Notes: a model not told the origin generated them from the letters alone. A stretch of 64,000 nucleotides of DNA from Paenibacillus monticola (GCF_009664975.1 NZ_WJXB01000003.1:744001-808000); one strand, 5' to 3'. Shown: positions 49,071-58,283, counted from the first letter of the stretch. Translations and numbers: made by a program.

Positions 49071-51461
49071 TTATTTCAATTGTTTCGCTCGCATAACGGT
49101 AAAAGAATGCTTTGGAACCTCGTATTCAAACTCATTGCCCTGCAGATGAAGTGTTGCAATCTTCGGCGCAATCCGAGTTGGTTCTTCGAAGCTGTTCTCA
49201 GCCTCAAGGGAATGTCCGGATAATTCCGAAACCTCGATCATAAGTTTTTGTTTCTCATCGAACCCTTCCAGCATAATTCCGGTATTTACCTGTGTATCTT
49301 GTAAATTGACAATCTTCAAAATTACGTCGCCAGTTGCTTCTTCGATGCTAGAAGAATAGTAAAGCGGCTCTAAGACGGGGAGCAAATCTTCCGTATCAGC
49401 AACGAGGACCCCATCAACGTAGGCCTGTATTCTTCTTCCGGTAATCTCTAGTAAAATGTGATAACAAACCTCGTCTATTACATCAAACAAGCAATGGGTT
49501 AGGACGCTGCCTGTTCCATTTACAATAGAGTTGATTACCAAGTCACCATTTTGCCATCCCCCGATCCTCAAAAGAAGCTCGTTACGATCATCGACCTTTC
49601 CAAAGTGAACCATGATGCCCCGGCCCCAGGTTATTTGTTTTGCAGTTATCGACAGCGTATAATGTTCGCTTTCAATCGATGCGAGTTCTTCTATTGTCCG
49701 GGCCTGTCCATTCTCCCGGTCCTCAGCTGTATCAGAAAGAAGTATCTTCCCGTCACCAAATTCTTTAGTTTCCCCGGTAACATGGTCGATGAGCTGAATC
49801 CGGGAATATTCGACTATTCCCCCTTCGGTTCCGACAGCTAGTCTTCCTGATATCGGCTTGTTTACGCTCAGAGCCTGCTGTCCGAAGCCTTCCGCTTGAA
49901 CCGGAAGCACGTAATTTCCTTGATGATGCATAAATAGCTTCTGGACGTAATAGTTGGCCGTTCCGAACACATTATGATTATTGAACCAGATCAAATCCGG
50001 CTTCCAGTTCACGTAATCGACATTACAGAGCAGCGGGGCGTAGCAAGCAAGCCCAACTGCGTGGGCATTGCGTTCAAATCCAGTCATATAGGCGGCTTCT
50101 GCGAGTGCATTGTAATACGTATTGCCCCAGGAGGCGTATTCCCCGATGAATACTTTGGGATCTTCTGCCTTGAAGGAATCGTAACGGCGATGATGGGCCA
50201 GCATCCATTCCGGGGATTGATAGTAATGTTCGTCTACGAAGTCAGAACGGTTCTCGCGGGCCGATCTCCAGCCGCGCTCATACTCCTCTCCGGATGCGAA
50301 CGGACCGCTGGAATTAATGATTTGGATATCCGGATACTTTGCCTTAATTGCCCGGTGGAAATACGCGTACCTCTCAAAGAACGGTTCACCCACCTCCTCA
50401 TTCCCGATGCCAATATACTCCATATTGAAAGGTTCCGGATGACCAAGCTGTACCCGTAGTGCCCCCCAAGGACTCGAAGCCTCGCCATTTGCAAATTCAA
50501 TCAGGTCAAGGGCGTCGTCAATCCAAGGCTGCAGTTCATTTAAAGGTACGCTCCGCTTATGATGTGGGTCGTAGCCCGCCGGAAGGACGGGAATCGGCTT
50601 GGCACCTATATCTTCACAGAATAGAAAATATTCATAATATCCGAGACCCAGCGTCTGATTGTACCGCCAATTGTTTCTCCGGGCAGGCCGCTCTGCAACA
50701 GCGCCGATCGTATTCTTCCACCGGTACATCGAATCACGGTCATCTGCATTCAGCGATCCGTCGTGAATGAGACAACCACCCGGAAACCGCATGAACTTGG
50801 GCTTCAAATCGGCAAGCAGTGTCGCGATATCCTTACGAAGACCATTAGGCCGATTAAGGAAGGTTTGCGACGGAAACAAGGAAACCATATCAAGACAAAA
50901 TAAACCGGATCCTTTCGTCGTAAGAACCAATCTACCGCTGTAGTTGGTGGCGGAGGCGCTCAGGCATGCCTCGTATTTGGTCCATTCATTTGAAGTAACC
51001 ACGATAGCTGTTTCCGCGTATACGCTTCCATCTATTCCCTCCAAGGTAATGTTGACAGGTATATCGAAGCTGCTATCCCTGCGCGCATACACTGAGAAGA
51101 TATAGCTGTTCCCTTCCTTAACCGGAATGCCGGTGTTAAACCCTTGGTTCATCAGGCCAACTCCGTCGCCTGCCGTGCGAATATCAATTACTGCATAATT
51201 TCCCTTTTTGTTCAGAGGGGACTCACACTCAATGCGAATATTGCACTCTCCACCTCCACGCTCCACCTTCTCCCACGCCATTAGCGCATGATAATCCGGA
51301 TGATCGATAGGATCAAAATCGAAGGAACGGTTCTGTACGAGTTCGGCATATAATCCTCCGTCGGCCGCATGGTTCAAATCTTCAAAAAAGATACCGAACA
51401 GATCACCCATAGCAGATCCCTGTTTGTCTGTATTTATAGTTAATTTTCCTTTTACGCTCAT
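49071..51461 (-). CDS. GH51-family alpha-L-arabinofuranosidase
   Basis: A 796-residue clan GH-A enzyme. FGIFFEDLNHAADGGLYAEL starts the fold; a carbohydrate-binding-like insert lies at about 80-200; the barrel holds the acid/base Glu in GIGNEEVGEP (about E355) and the nucleophile Glu in VFIGEYASWG (about E441); a C-terminal beta-sandwich follows, possibly with a LamG-like insert near residues 600-720. The length with N-terminal insert is like plant and clostridial forms. No signal peptide. It removes terminal arabinofuranose from arabino-oligosaccharides. First gene of a two-gene unit with the GH43 gene at 48095. Confidence 0.88.
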   Translation of the reverse strand: MSVKGKLTINTDKQGSAMGDLFGIFFEDLNHAADGGLYAELVQNRSFDFDPIDHPDYHALMAWEKVERGGGECNIRIECESPLNKKGNYAVIDIRTAGDGVGLMNQGFNTGIPVKEGNSYIFSVYARRDSSFDIPVNITLEGIDGSVYAETAIVVTSNEWTKYEACLSASATNYSGRLVLTTKGSGLFCLDMVSLFPSQTFLNRPNGLRKDIATLLADLKPKFMRFPGGCLIHDGSLNADDRDSMYRWKNTIGAVAERPARRNNWRYNQTLGLGYYEYFLFCEDIGAKPIPVLPAGYDPHHKRSVPLNELQPWIDDALDLIEFANGEASSPWGALRVQLGHPEPFNMEYIGIGNEEVGEPFFERYAYFHRAIKAKYPDIQIINSSGPFASGEEYERGWRSARENRSDFVDEHYYQSPEWMLAHHRRYDSFKAEDPKVFIGEYASWGNTYYNALAEAAYMTGFERNAHAVGLACYAPLLCNVDYVNWKPDLIWFNNHNVFGTANYYVQKLFMHHQGNYVLPVQAEGFGQQALSVNKPISGRLAVGTEGGIVEYSRIQLIDHVTGETKEFGDGKILLSDTAEDRENGQARTIEELASIESEHYTLSITAKQITWGRGIMVHFGKVDDRNELLLRIGGWQNGDLVINSIVNGTGSVLTHCLFDVIDEVCYHILLEITGRRIQAYVDGVLVADTEDLLPVLEPLYYSSSIEEATGDVILKIVNLQDTQVNTGIMLEGFDEKQKLMIEVSELSGHSLEAENSFEEPTRIAPKIATLHLQGNEFEYEVPKHSFTVMRAKQLK

Positions 51462-51745
51462 CAGCTCTCATCCTCTCCAGTCATAGCTTGAAACTTTATA
51501 CACCCATGTATTTCCACAATTCAATCCCTTCATTGGTTAAAGTTAATATAAATATTAATTTATTTGTATTATTGTTAATATTATATTTTAGAATAAATTA
51601 ACGAGTCAATGCAAAATTCCTTGTATTCCTGCAATTTTTGGAGGAATGTATTATAAAGAGCCTCTATTTAATTTACTAATATATTAATCAAATGATGAAC
51701 TTCACCTTTTTCTTCTAAAGATAATTTAGGAGTTCTCCAGAAGCT

Positions 51746-52060
51746 CTAAGTATAGTTAGGTTTTATTGAGACTAAATCCTTTATTGTTGTCTTTGCGTGC
51801 TTAAAAACTCGATTCCAGGCAGGGCGACTCTTTCCCATTGAGGGAATTGCACCCACTGAAAGCACCGCACCGAAGTAACCTTGGATATCGATGTCAACTA
51901 TCCAATTCCCTTTACGGTTGCAAGCTTTTCGCCTTCGTTCTAACGCTTTTTTTGCACTTCGTTTCGGGCGAAATCCGAAGGTACCGTCCTTTAAATTTGC
52001 TTTTAAGATGGGTTTTGTCAAAGTGCTTTTACACACAGATTTCGCAGGAATACAATTCAA
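51746..52060 (-). pseudogene. group II intron reverse transcriptase fragment
   Basis: The frame contains DGTFGFRPKRSAKKALE and CNRKGNWIVDIDIQGYFG, the first conserved blocks of group II intron RT/maturases. The catalytic YADD region, maturase and endonuclease domains are absent; after QGYFG the sequence becomes unrelated. It begins within the head of the GH43 fragment on the other strand, so an intron or its remnant replaced the 5' half of that gene. Confidence 0.7.
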
Positions 52061-53155
52061 CTTCTGGAAAGCTAACGGGTTCGGTTCATGAGTTTTTTAA
52101 AGGTACACCAACAGGTGTAACTGAAGGCCCACAGCTCTACAAACGGGATGGCTACTATTACCTGCTTGTTGCTGAAAGCAGTACTGGGGTTAAACATATG
52201 GTTTCGATGGCTCGAAGCCACAGCCTGATAGGTCCTTACGAGACTGATCCCGATTATCCGATTATGAACACTGCGCATGATCTGACCTTTGCCTTACAGC
52301 AGGCAGGTCACGGATCACTGGTAGAGACACAGGACGGCGATTGGTATTTGGCTCATTTATGCACACATCCCATCCCGGGCACAGCTACAATGAATCCGCT
52401 CGGAAGAGAGACTGCTATTCAACGCAGCATATGGATTGAAGATGGCTGGCTGCGATTGGCTCATGGCGGAAAGCTACCCGCGCTTAATGTAGATGCGCCT
52501 GGTCTGCCGCCGCACCCGTTCGAGCCGTTTCCGGAACGGGATGATTTAGATTATTTGGAACTTGGATATCCATATGAGAGCCTTTCGTGCCATTCGATCC
52601 ATCATGGGTTAGCTTGACTAACCGTCCAGGCTACCTGCGATTAACAGGCCGAGAATCGCTTGCCTCGCTGCATGACCAGAGTCTAATCGGTCGCCAAATC
52701 AGCATTTAGCGTGTGCAGTATCCACCTGCCTCGAATTCAAGCCGGACAGCTTCATGCAGATGGCTGGACTGGTTCTCAATTACGACGACAGTGACTATTA
52801 CTTTCTGCGGGTGACAGCCGATGAGATCAGAGGAGTAGCCCTTGTCGTCGTAATGTGTGGAGCAGGGAAGTATGCTGAAATCTCTTTGATGCAAATTTCC
52901 GTGAAGGACTGGGAACGATATTATCTAAAGGCTGAATTAAACAACCGGGACATTATGTTTTATGCTTCTCCCAATGGAGAAGTCTGGATAGCCATGTGCA
53001 CGCCGCTTGATTTAGGTACACTATCAGATGAATACGGCGGAAAGCTCGGCTTCACTGGATCCTATGCCGCGTTATGTGCACGGGATTTGGATCAAACAAT
53101 CGAAAGAAGCATATTTCGACTGTTTCAAATACAAAGTGTTGATGGAATAGGATAA
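52045..53155 (+). pseudogene. 5'-truncated, frameshifted GH43 beta-xylosidase (XynB type)
   Basis: From QEYNSTSGKL the frame reads through TPTGVTEGPQLYKRDGYYYL (general-acid Glu in TEGP), MARSHSLIGPY and QAGHGSLVE, up to about 52585. The sequence continues in a second frame (VPFDPSWVSLTNRPGYLRL...) to about 52710 and in a third frame (EFKPDSFMQMAGLVLNYDDS...) to the stop at 53155, which is the usual C-terminal beta-sandwich of XynB-like GH43. The N-terminal half is missing and two frameshifts are present, so the gene is dead. It is on the plus strand and is not a copy of the other GH43 genes here. Confidence 0.82.
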
Positions 53156-53173
53156 TCTTAATTATGACAAGCA

Positions 53174-53209
53174 AAGTACCCCCACCTCTTTATTAGGGCG
53201 GGGGTACTT
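53174..53209. terminator. hairpin between two GH43 pseudogenes
   Basis: AAGTACCCCC (53174-53183) pairs with GGGGGTACTT (53200-53209). Core and loop resemble the hairpin at 11283, downstream of GH43 copy 2. Confidence 0.6.
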
Positions 53210-53248
53210 ACTAATTGCTCAACAGCAAAGAGCACGTGATATGCCTTT

Positions 53249-54035
53249 CTATTCCTCTACAGTCAGTTCCATTTCAAACGGCTCATTAAGGTCGCAAATC
53301 AGAACACCATTAACCGCGTCAAGCCAGCAGCCTGGATCGAGGAGCAGCGGCTTTCGCAACTTCCTTCCAGGCCCACCTCATTCCCTGTCTCATCCCTTCC
53401 TAGATGGGTGAAATAGAAGATATAAGTCGCTTCGCCTTGCACGACAACATCAGCATACAGAACAATCCCGCCATCATCCTCGCGCTCACCTGGCTTATCA
53501 AGGATTAATCCTGTTTGCTCCCACGTATCCAGATCACTGGAACGGAATCCCCCTGTCCTCTCCACTCATCTACGATCATCCAATAGAAGTCTTTAAACAA
53601 GAATACATTCGGCCCCTCGTGGGGGCGTTGGGTAAGGACAAGACCAATTCCCTCCCAGTGGTACAAATCTTTGCTATCTGCAGCATAGGTATGTAACTGG
53701 TTCGCCTCGTCCTTGTACCACAATCGGAAACCGCCTCCAGGTAACTCATGAATACAGGCGTCGATCACCCGGTTTGAGCCCAGCAGAAGCTTAGTTATTG
53801 CAGCCCCATTCGAAATAGAGTCCCTGCAGTGTGCCGGAAGCGCAGGAATGGTGGGTGATTTATACGAATCGTAGAGCTACAACTGAGGGAGAACGGGTGG
53901 CATGAGTGCATGGCACCGACCTTGGTGTCGCTTCCCACGAGATGGAGGTAAAAACTGGGTTTATTGCCTATTTTAGACGACAGCTGGATCCGCTGCGTCA
54001 TCATAAATTGGAACTCGAAATAAAGGCGCTTTCAT
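53249..54035 (-). pseudogene. third copy of the GH43-like propeller gene, rearranged
   Basis: The start MKAPLFRVPIYDDAADP (from 54035) and the later parts VIDACIHELPGGGF, HEGPNVFLF, DEWRGQG, SDLDTWEQTG and the end ICDLNEPFEMEL match the gene at 34636. Damage includes a Trp codon turned to stop after AADPAVV, an internal inversion (53835-53967), loss of about 50 codons after GTLQGLYFEWG, and frameshifts near 53545 and 53322. Nonfunctional. Confidence 0.85.
53835..53967 (+). other. small inverted segment inside the GH43-like pseudogene
   Basis: This ~133-base block reads on the plus strand as EAQEWWVIYTNRRATTEGERVA, a stop, then VHGTDLGVAS and, after a frame change, RDGGKNWVY. That corresponds to the 44 codons between NR and GTLQG in the intact gene at 34636, which lie on the minus strand. 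The flanks remain on the minus strand, so only this block flipped. Confidence 0.82.
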
Positions 54036-54084
54036 ATTATATATCCCCTTTCATTTGGTCTTCTTCCACTATCAATTGCGCTGC

Positions 54085-54372
54085 TTCCTAACTGAATTTT
54101 CTGAATGTTTCTCTTCGCTAGTGGAGTTCAGCGCAAGACGCAGACTCAGGATCCCTCCTAATACATTGTGATGGTAGTCGGACATTTCAAAGCCATGATC
54201 CAGTTTGATCTACTGTTCTTTTATATCGCGGATGTACAAGCTTACCTGATGCTCATCATTGACGATTCGGAGTGTTGCATTTACCCCGGACACTGCCGTG
54301 CGTTCACTCGTAATATGATTTCGACAGGCAAATACCACCTCACCGTCAAAGCCGATTCCATAGTGAAATCTT
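54085..54372 (-). pseudogene. C-terminal remnant of a GH43 (471-aa type) gene
   Basis: On the minus strand the sequence reads HYGIGFDGEVVFACRNH, SERTAVSG, NDEHQVSLY, then KLDHGFEMSDYHHNVLGG and LSLRLALNST, matching the last ~95 residues of the genes at 8211 and 11345. An in-frame stop replaces the Trp before IKLDHGF and the natural C-terminus is degraded. It sits just upstream of the rearranged GH43-like pseudogene, so a GH43/GH43-like pair was once present here. Confidence 0.8.
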
Positions 54373-54474
54373 AGAACTTTAAAAAATCAGGATACCGAAC
54401 TCCCTAACCATCTTCATGACCGATATGAACTTCTCAATTTGTATCAAGGATAAGGACCTTTTTTTATCGACAAT

Positions 54475-54819
54475 ATGCATAAAAATATGGATTTATTTTC
54501 TATTTTAGTAAAAAATATTCACAACTCCTTGCCTGACAATGATGAGCCTATCATATCATCAGCACTTTACTTTGCCTCTCTATTCACCGCCGAACCTCTA
54601 GATGATTCTTACTCAAGCCTGCTATGTAATGATTTAGCCCGCAAGAAAAAATCCTACAGACTGGAACTGCAGGACCATTTAAAATCTGTTGCCGAATCAG
54701 CATTAGAGAGCATGGTGAAGGAAATTGAGGAGTGTAGAACTGGCTACTATAAAAGCCATCAGGCTAATCATTTGCCAGTTGCTATTGCAGATCAATCGAT
54801 TCATTTTGAGCGAAATTGA
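54475..54819 (+). CDS. hypothetical protein, doubtful
   Basis: A 114-residue frame with a plausible mainly helical composition (KKKSYRLELQDHLKSVAESALESM) but no recognised family and no good ribosome binding site near the ATG. It lies between pseudogenes and the mobile-element module and may be a remnant of a longer gene. Confidence 0.3.
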   Translation: MHKNMDLFSILVKNIHNSLPDNDEPIISSALYFASLFTAEPLDDSYSSLLCNDLARKKKSYRLELQDHLKSVAESALESMVKEIEECRTGYYKSHQANHLPVAIADQSIHFERN

Positions 54820-54834
54820 CAGCCCTAAAGAAAA

Positions 54835-55010
54835 TTTGCGAATGGCTCCTTTTGGGATGACGGCAGCTTTAGAACTGATTGAAGAGTACCAAATATGACC
54901 CTTAAATGTGATTTCTGATCAGTGTGGTTATGATACTCCTACTCATTATTATAGGGTGTTTAAACATCTTACTGGAGTTTACACCTAATAAGTACAGGAA
55001 GATAGGTGGT
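54835..55010 (+). pseudogene. C-terminal fragment of an AraC-family regulator
   Basis: Translation yields VISDQCGYDTPTHYYRVFKH followed by LTGV, then, after a frame change, TPNKYRKI. This is the second helix-turn-helix and end signature of AraC proteins. An upstream stop and the frameshift show it is decayed. Confidence 0.6.
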
Positions 55011-55271
55011 GTGACATATAAACAAAGCTGGGGAATTAGCGGCACCTTTTTATTTTCATCAATATATCAGTTATACAAATAAGAGGAAGTTTGCAAATTA
55101 TTATATCGTTATTAGCAGTAAAATACTGAGATTAACTATAATCTGATTTTGCTATAAATCCTCGATATTTTCCATTCACTAAATCGATACATATTATTAC
55201 AATTTAAGATATGTTTAGGTACAATTTGATACCTATCTAAGTTACGTATTATTAAATTAATAAATTATAGT

Positions 55272-55319
55272 AGTCCCCTGTGGTTGCCTCATTACAGGCA
55301 TCAGTTAGGGGGCTTTTCT
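55272..55319 (+). terminator. hairpin terminator upstream of the integrative-element module
   Basis: AG-CCCC and GGGG-CT enclose an inner TGCCT/AGGCA stem and are followed by TTTTC. Tn916-type elements carry such leader terminators upstream of this gene block; here it could serve as an attenuator or as the end of upstream transcripts. Confidence 0.6.
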
Positions 55320-55474
55320 ATTTATGTTATTAATCAAATTTAAATTTTCAACTAAGACTTGGACACATCACTTTAATAACACTTTATCCTATTTTGAAAT
55401 ATATTTGACAATTTTCTGATAAAGGTAGCATTTTACATCATTTTTCTCCATTTATAAAGAAAGGAGGAAGATTA

Positions 55475-55864
55475 ATGAAAACTAATTCTAAAGAAGAATT
55501 ATATTCATCGGTTGAAATGGCTTTCAGTAGCTATGTGAAATCGTGTATGACTTTTATGAGTCGTAACTTTTTTAAAATGCATGATCAAGAATTGTATCGT
55601 ATAAAATCGTTAGAAGAAATTCAGGAGGGAACACTTGGGCAAATTAATTCTGAACATAATGATTTCGCTCTTATAGATGAGAAAGAATCATTATTTAAAG
55701 TTATTCTGACATTAAGCTCCTTCGAAAAAAAACTTCTTTTCTTAAAGTTTCATGAGGAAAAACCAGATTGGAAAGTTGCAGAAATACTAGGAGTCAGTAG
55801 GCAAGCAATAACAAAATCCAAGAAAAAACTATTACTAAAAATAAAAGATAGTTTAGATTCATAA
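55475..55864 (+). CDS. sigma-70 region-4-like protein (Tn916 Orf7 type)
   Basis: A 129-residue protein whose C-terminal half is a region 4/HTH: LSSFEKKLLFLKFHEEKPDW then VAEILGVSRQAITKSKKKLL. It is similar in size and position to the sigma-like protein encoded before the xis-int pair of Tn916-family elements. AAGGAGG lies before the ATG. Intact, unlike the genes that follow. Confidence 0.75.
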   Translation: MKTNSKEELYSSVEMAFSSYVKSCMTFMSRNFFKMHDQELYRIKSLEEIQEGTLGQINSEHNDFALIDEKESLFKVILTLSSFEKKLLFLKFHEEKPDWKVAEILGVSRQAITKSKKKLLLKIKDSLDS

Positions 55865-55949
55865 TCAAATTAATTCAATGTCATTTATTCGAAGTCCCCC
55901 ATCCCTTTTATTGAATTGAGCCAATAGTTCTCTAAAAGGAGGAACAACA

Positions 55950-56153
55950 ATGAGAGAAGTGCTGGATCTCCTAAAAATGTCCCAATCTGCTGATAAACAT
56001 GCAGAAATAGAACTTATCAATAGATATGAAGGTCTGATAAATAAATTGTCCTGGCATAACGGAGTATTCAGTGAAGATTGCAAGCAACAATTAACTATAG
56101 AATTTATTATGGCTGTTAGTCGCTTCGATATTAAACGCTATATTGATAAATAA
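55950..56153 (+). CDS. small helix-turn-helix protein (Tn916 Orf8 type)
   Basis: A 67-residue protein with VLDLLKMSQSADKHAEIELI and YEGLINKLSWHNG, the short HTH_16-like pattern encoded after the sigma-like gene in Tn916-type elements. AAAGGAGG precedes the ATG. Likely takes part in control of excision; intact. Confidence 0.65.
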   Translation: MREVLDLLKMSQSADKHAEIELINRYEGLINKLSWHNGVFSEDCKQQLTIEFIMAVSRFDIKRYIDK

Positions 56154-56587
56154 TTTGGCAATTGAGTTGCTTTTTTTATTTATTTGCTCATTTTATAACG
56201 TAGGTGAATACACTCTCACCTCCAGTGCACATTGAAAATATTATAAATGAGTATTTCAAATACTTGACTCTTGTATCCGTAAATCGGAAAGCGACCAAGC
56301 GGAAACGCCATGAAACCTCACTATTCAATAAGGTTGAGCGATTACTTTCTGGCTTAAATCAATTTATGGTGGATTGATTCGCGATGATGTGCAAGAGTGA
56401 TAATGATACTTCTGCCTGGCCAACGTAACTGTACTGGGGGCAGCCTGCTCGGATGAGGGGGAGTCTCTATATTACATAGAGCTATGATGTCGATTAACCA
56501 ACGACAGTTTAAAATACTTCTTCTAACAATTTGTAAGAGCACTTATGTCTAATATTCTTCCATTTAAAAGTGAAGTGGAGGTTTAAT
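56154..56587. other. 434-base stretch between the HTH and excisionase genes
   Basis: A small hairpin GGCAA/TTGC plus T-run (about 56157-56178) directly follows the HTH gene. The rest has no frame with recognisable protein content on either strand. Confidence 0.4.
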
Positions 56588-56856
56588 ATGAATTATTATG
56601 CCCTACAACAATAAATCAACAAGAGGCTTATGATTTGTTGTTTCAAAATTATCCGGATGTCGTCAACATTGAGGAGATGTGCGAAATGCTTGGAGGTATA
56701 AGCAGCAAAACTGCTTATACATTACTCCAAGAAAATAAAATCAGTCATTTTAAAATTGGCCGGGTTTACAAAATCCCAAAAATAAACATCCTGCTTTATC
56801 TTAATGTGCTTTCATTCACCTTCGACCGCCCTCACTGTGACGCTTTACTGCATTGA
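56588..56856 (+). pseudogene. xis: frameshifted excisionase (xis)
   Basis: The ATG at 56588 has an ideal GGAGG 6 bases upstream, but its frame stops after eight codons. One frame over the sequence runs PTTINQQEAYDLLFQNYPDV and then the excisionase HTH_17 motif (IEEMCEMLGGISSKTAYTLL, ISHFKIGRVYKIPK). A single indel near 56605 therefore breaks the gene. Order and spacing before the integrase match Tn916-type modules. Confidence 0.75.
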
Positions 56857-56933
56857 ATCAACACTGCCATACGTGTTATGATTTATGCGTCAATGGTAGG
56901 ATCAATGCGGGCTGCTATGAAAGAGGTATTTTC

Positions 56934-58121
56934 ATGGTAGCAGGCCACCCACAAGAAAAAAAGGGTCTTTTTTATATGGTCTTAAATTGCAAGGATGAAC
57001 ACGGTAAGAGAAAACCAAAGTGGATTCCTACTGGCCTTTCGGTAAAAGGAAACAAAAAAAGAGCAGAGAGGCATTGCTATTAGAAACAAGGATGAGTTTT
57101 GGTCTTCTTTTAAATGCTGCTGAGGAAGAAACAATAGTTGAAGAGTCAGTCAATCAAGGCCCACTTTTTTCCGATTTCATGCTTCAGTGGCTTGCAATGA
57201 TGAAACACCAGGTTGAATTTATCACTTACGCTTCGTACCACAATGTCATTACTAATCATGTTGTACCTTACTTTGAAGAAAAAGGGCTGTTTCTCAAAGA
57301 GCTATTACCATGTCACATTCAAGATTACTATCAGTATGAGCTTAACGAAAATGGAGTGACAACCAACACAATTCTCCATTATCACGCTAATATTCGCAAA
57401 GCGCTAAAACATGCTCTCCAAAATGATTTAATTAACACTAATCCGGCAGATAAGATTGAAAGACCAAAGAAAAATGATTTTGTCGGCAGTTTTTACAACA
57501 AGCAGGAGATTAATATTCTGTTTGAAAAAGTTAAGGGCGAACTGATAGAGCTAGCAGTCATTCTTGCCGCTTTTTATGGATTGCGGCGAAGTGAAGTAGT
57601 CGGATTGAAATGGACCGCTATAAATTTTGATAACAAAACGATTAGTATTAGGCACACTGTAACTCCGGTTTATTTTGAAGGTCAAGAACACATCATTGAA
57701 AAGGACCGGGCTAAAAACAAACCGAGTCGCCGCACTCTACCTCTTGTGCCGGCCTTTGAGGAATTACTGCTGAGGATTCGCGATCTACATGCACTTAACA
57801 AAGCAATATGCGGAAACTCTTACTGCACTGATTATGAGGAGTATATCTATTTGGATAAGTTGGGACAACGAGTTAAACCCGGCTATATCACACAAAACTT
57901 TACTAGAACTCTTAAAAAATGGTTTACGTCATATTCGCTATCACGACCTGTGTCATAGTTGTGCAAGCCTCTTACTCGCCAACGGAGTCAGTATGAAAGA
58001 AATTCAGGAATGGCTGGGACACAGCAACTATTCTACAACGGCCAACATTTATTCTCATCTAGAGTACAGTTCCAAAGTGTCTTCGGCATCAACAATGAGT
58101 GGTGTTTTGGTCTTTCAATAA
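56934..58121 (+). pseudogene. int: frameshifted tyrosine integrase, catalytic Arg lost
   Basis: The ATG at 56934 (MVAGHPQEKKGLFYMVL, AGAGGT upstream) opens the arm-binding domain, then the frame shifts near 57068. The core-binding and catalytic domains follow, with the first catalytic Arg in YGLRRSE; a second shift in an A-run near 57915 leads to RYHDLCHSCASLL and GHSNYSTTANIYSHL (nucleophile Tyr). The H-x-x-R box reads HDLC, so the second catalytic Arg is Cys (CGT to TGT). Two frameshifts and the lost Arg mean the enzyme is inactive. Confidence 0.88.
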
Positions 58122-58211
58122 AAAAAGATCACACTACCCTCAATATTTCATGAGAGTCATGCGATCTCCTCCTCGTTCTCTCCTTCGGAAAAAGCCCTTA
58201 TAAATCAAGGA

Positions 58212-58266
58212 TGCCAAGGACGGGGGTCGAACCCGTATGGTACTCACGTACCGCAGGATTTCAAGT
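58212..58266 (-). other. tRNA-Leu-type 3' half, probable attachment-site remnant
   Basis: On the minus strand the sequence gives an anticodon loop CTTGAAA, stem TCCTG, a long variable arm with GGTAC/GTACC, a T-arm GGGTTCGACCCC and the acceptor strand CCTTGGC. This is the pattern of a class II tRNA most like tRNA-Leu. The D-arm and 5' acceptor strand are missing and the 5' anticodon stem is one base short. It lies 91 bases after the integrase stop, where integrative elements leave a duplicated tRNA 3' end. Confidence 0.65.
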
Positions 58267-58283
58267 CTGAAGTAGTCTTTATA

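Larger units (their letters stand above)
54820..55474. other. 655-base stretch with AraC remnant, terminator and promoter candidate
   Basis: No intact gene lies here. It holds an AraC tail remnant (54835-55010), a strong hairpin terminator (55272-55319) and TTGACA at 55405-55410 as a possible -35 of the following sigma-like gene; its -10 is not convincing. Confidence 0.45.

Noticed and set aside
51838..52040. N-terminal extension of the plus-strand GH43 frame
   Set aside because: This stretch is antisense to the group II RT fragment and has no GH43 character; the GH43 part starts only at about 52045.
54168..54374. Plus-strand 68-codon frame as a gene
   Set aside because: It is the antisense of a GH43 C-terminal remnant and parallels the antisense frame at 11444.
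56354..56542. Minus-strand 62-codon frame between the HTH gene and xis
   Set aside because: No ribosome binding site and no family resemblance; likely chance.
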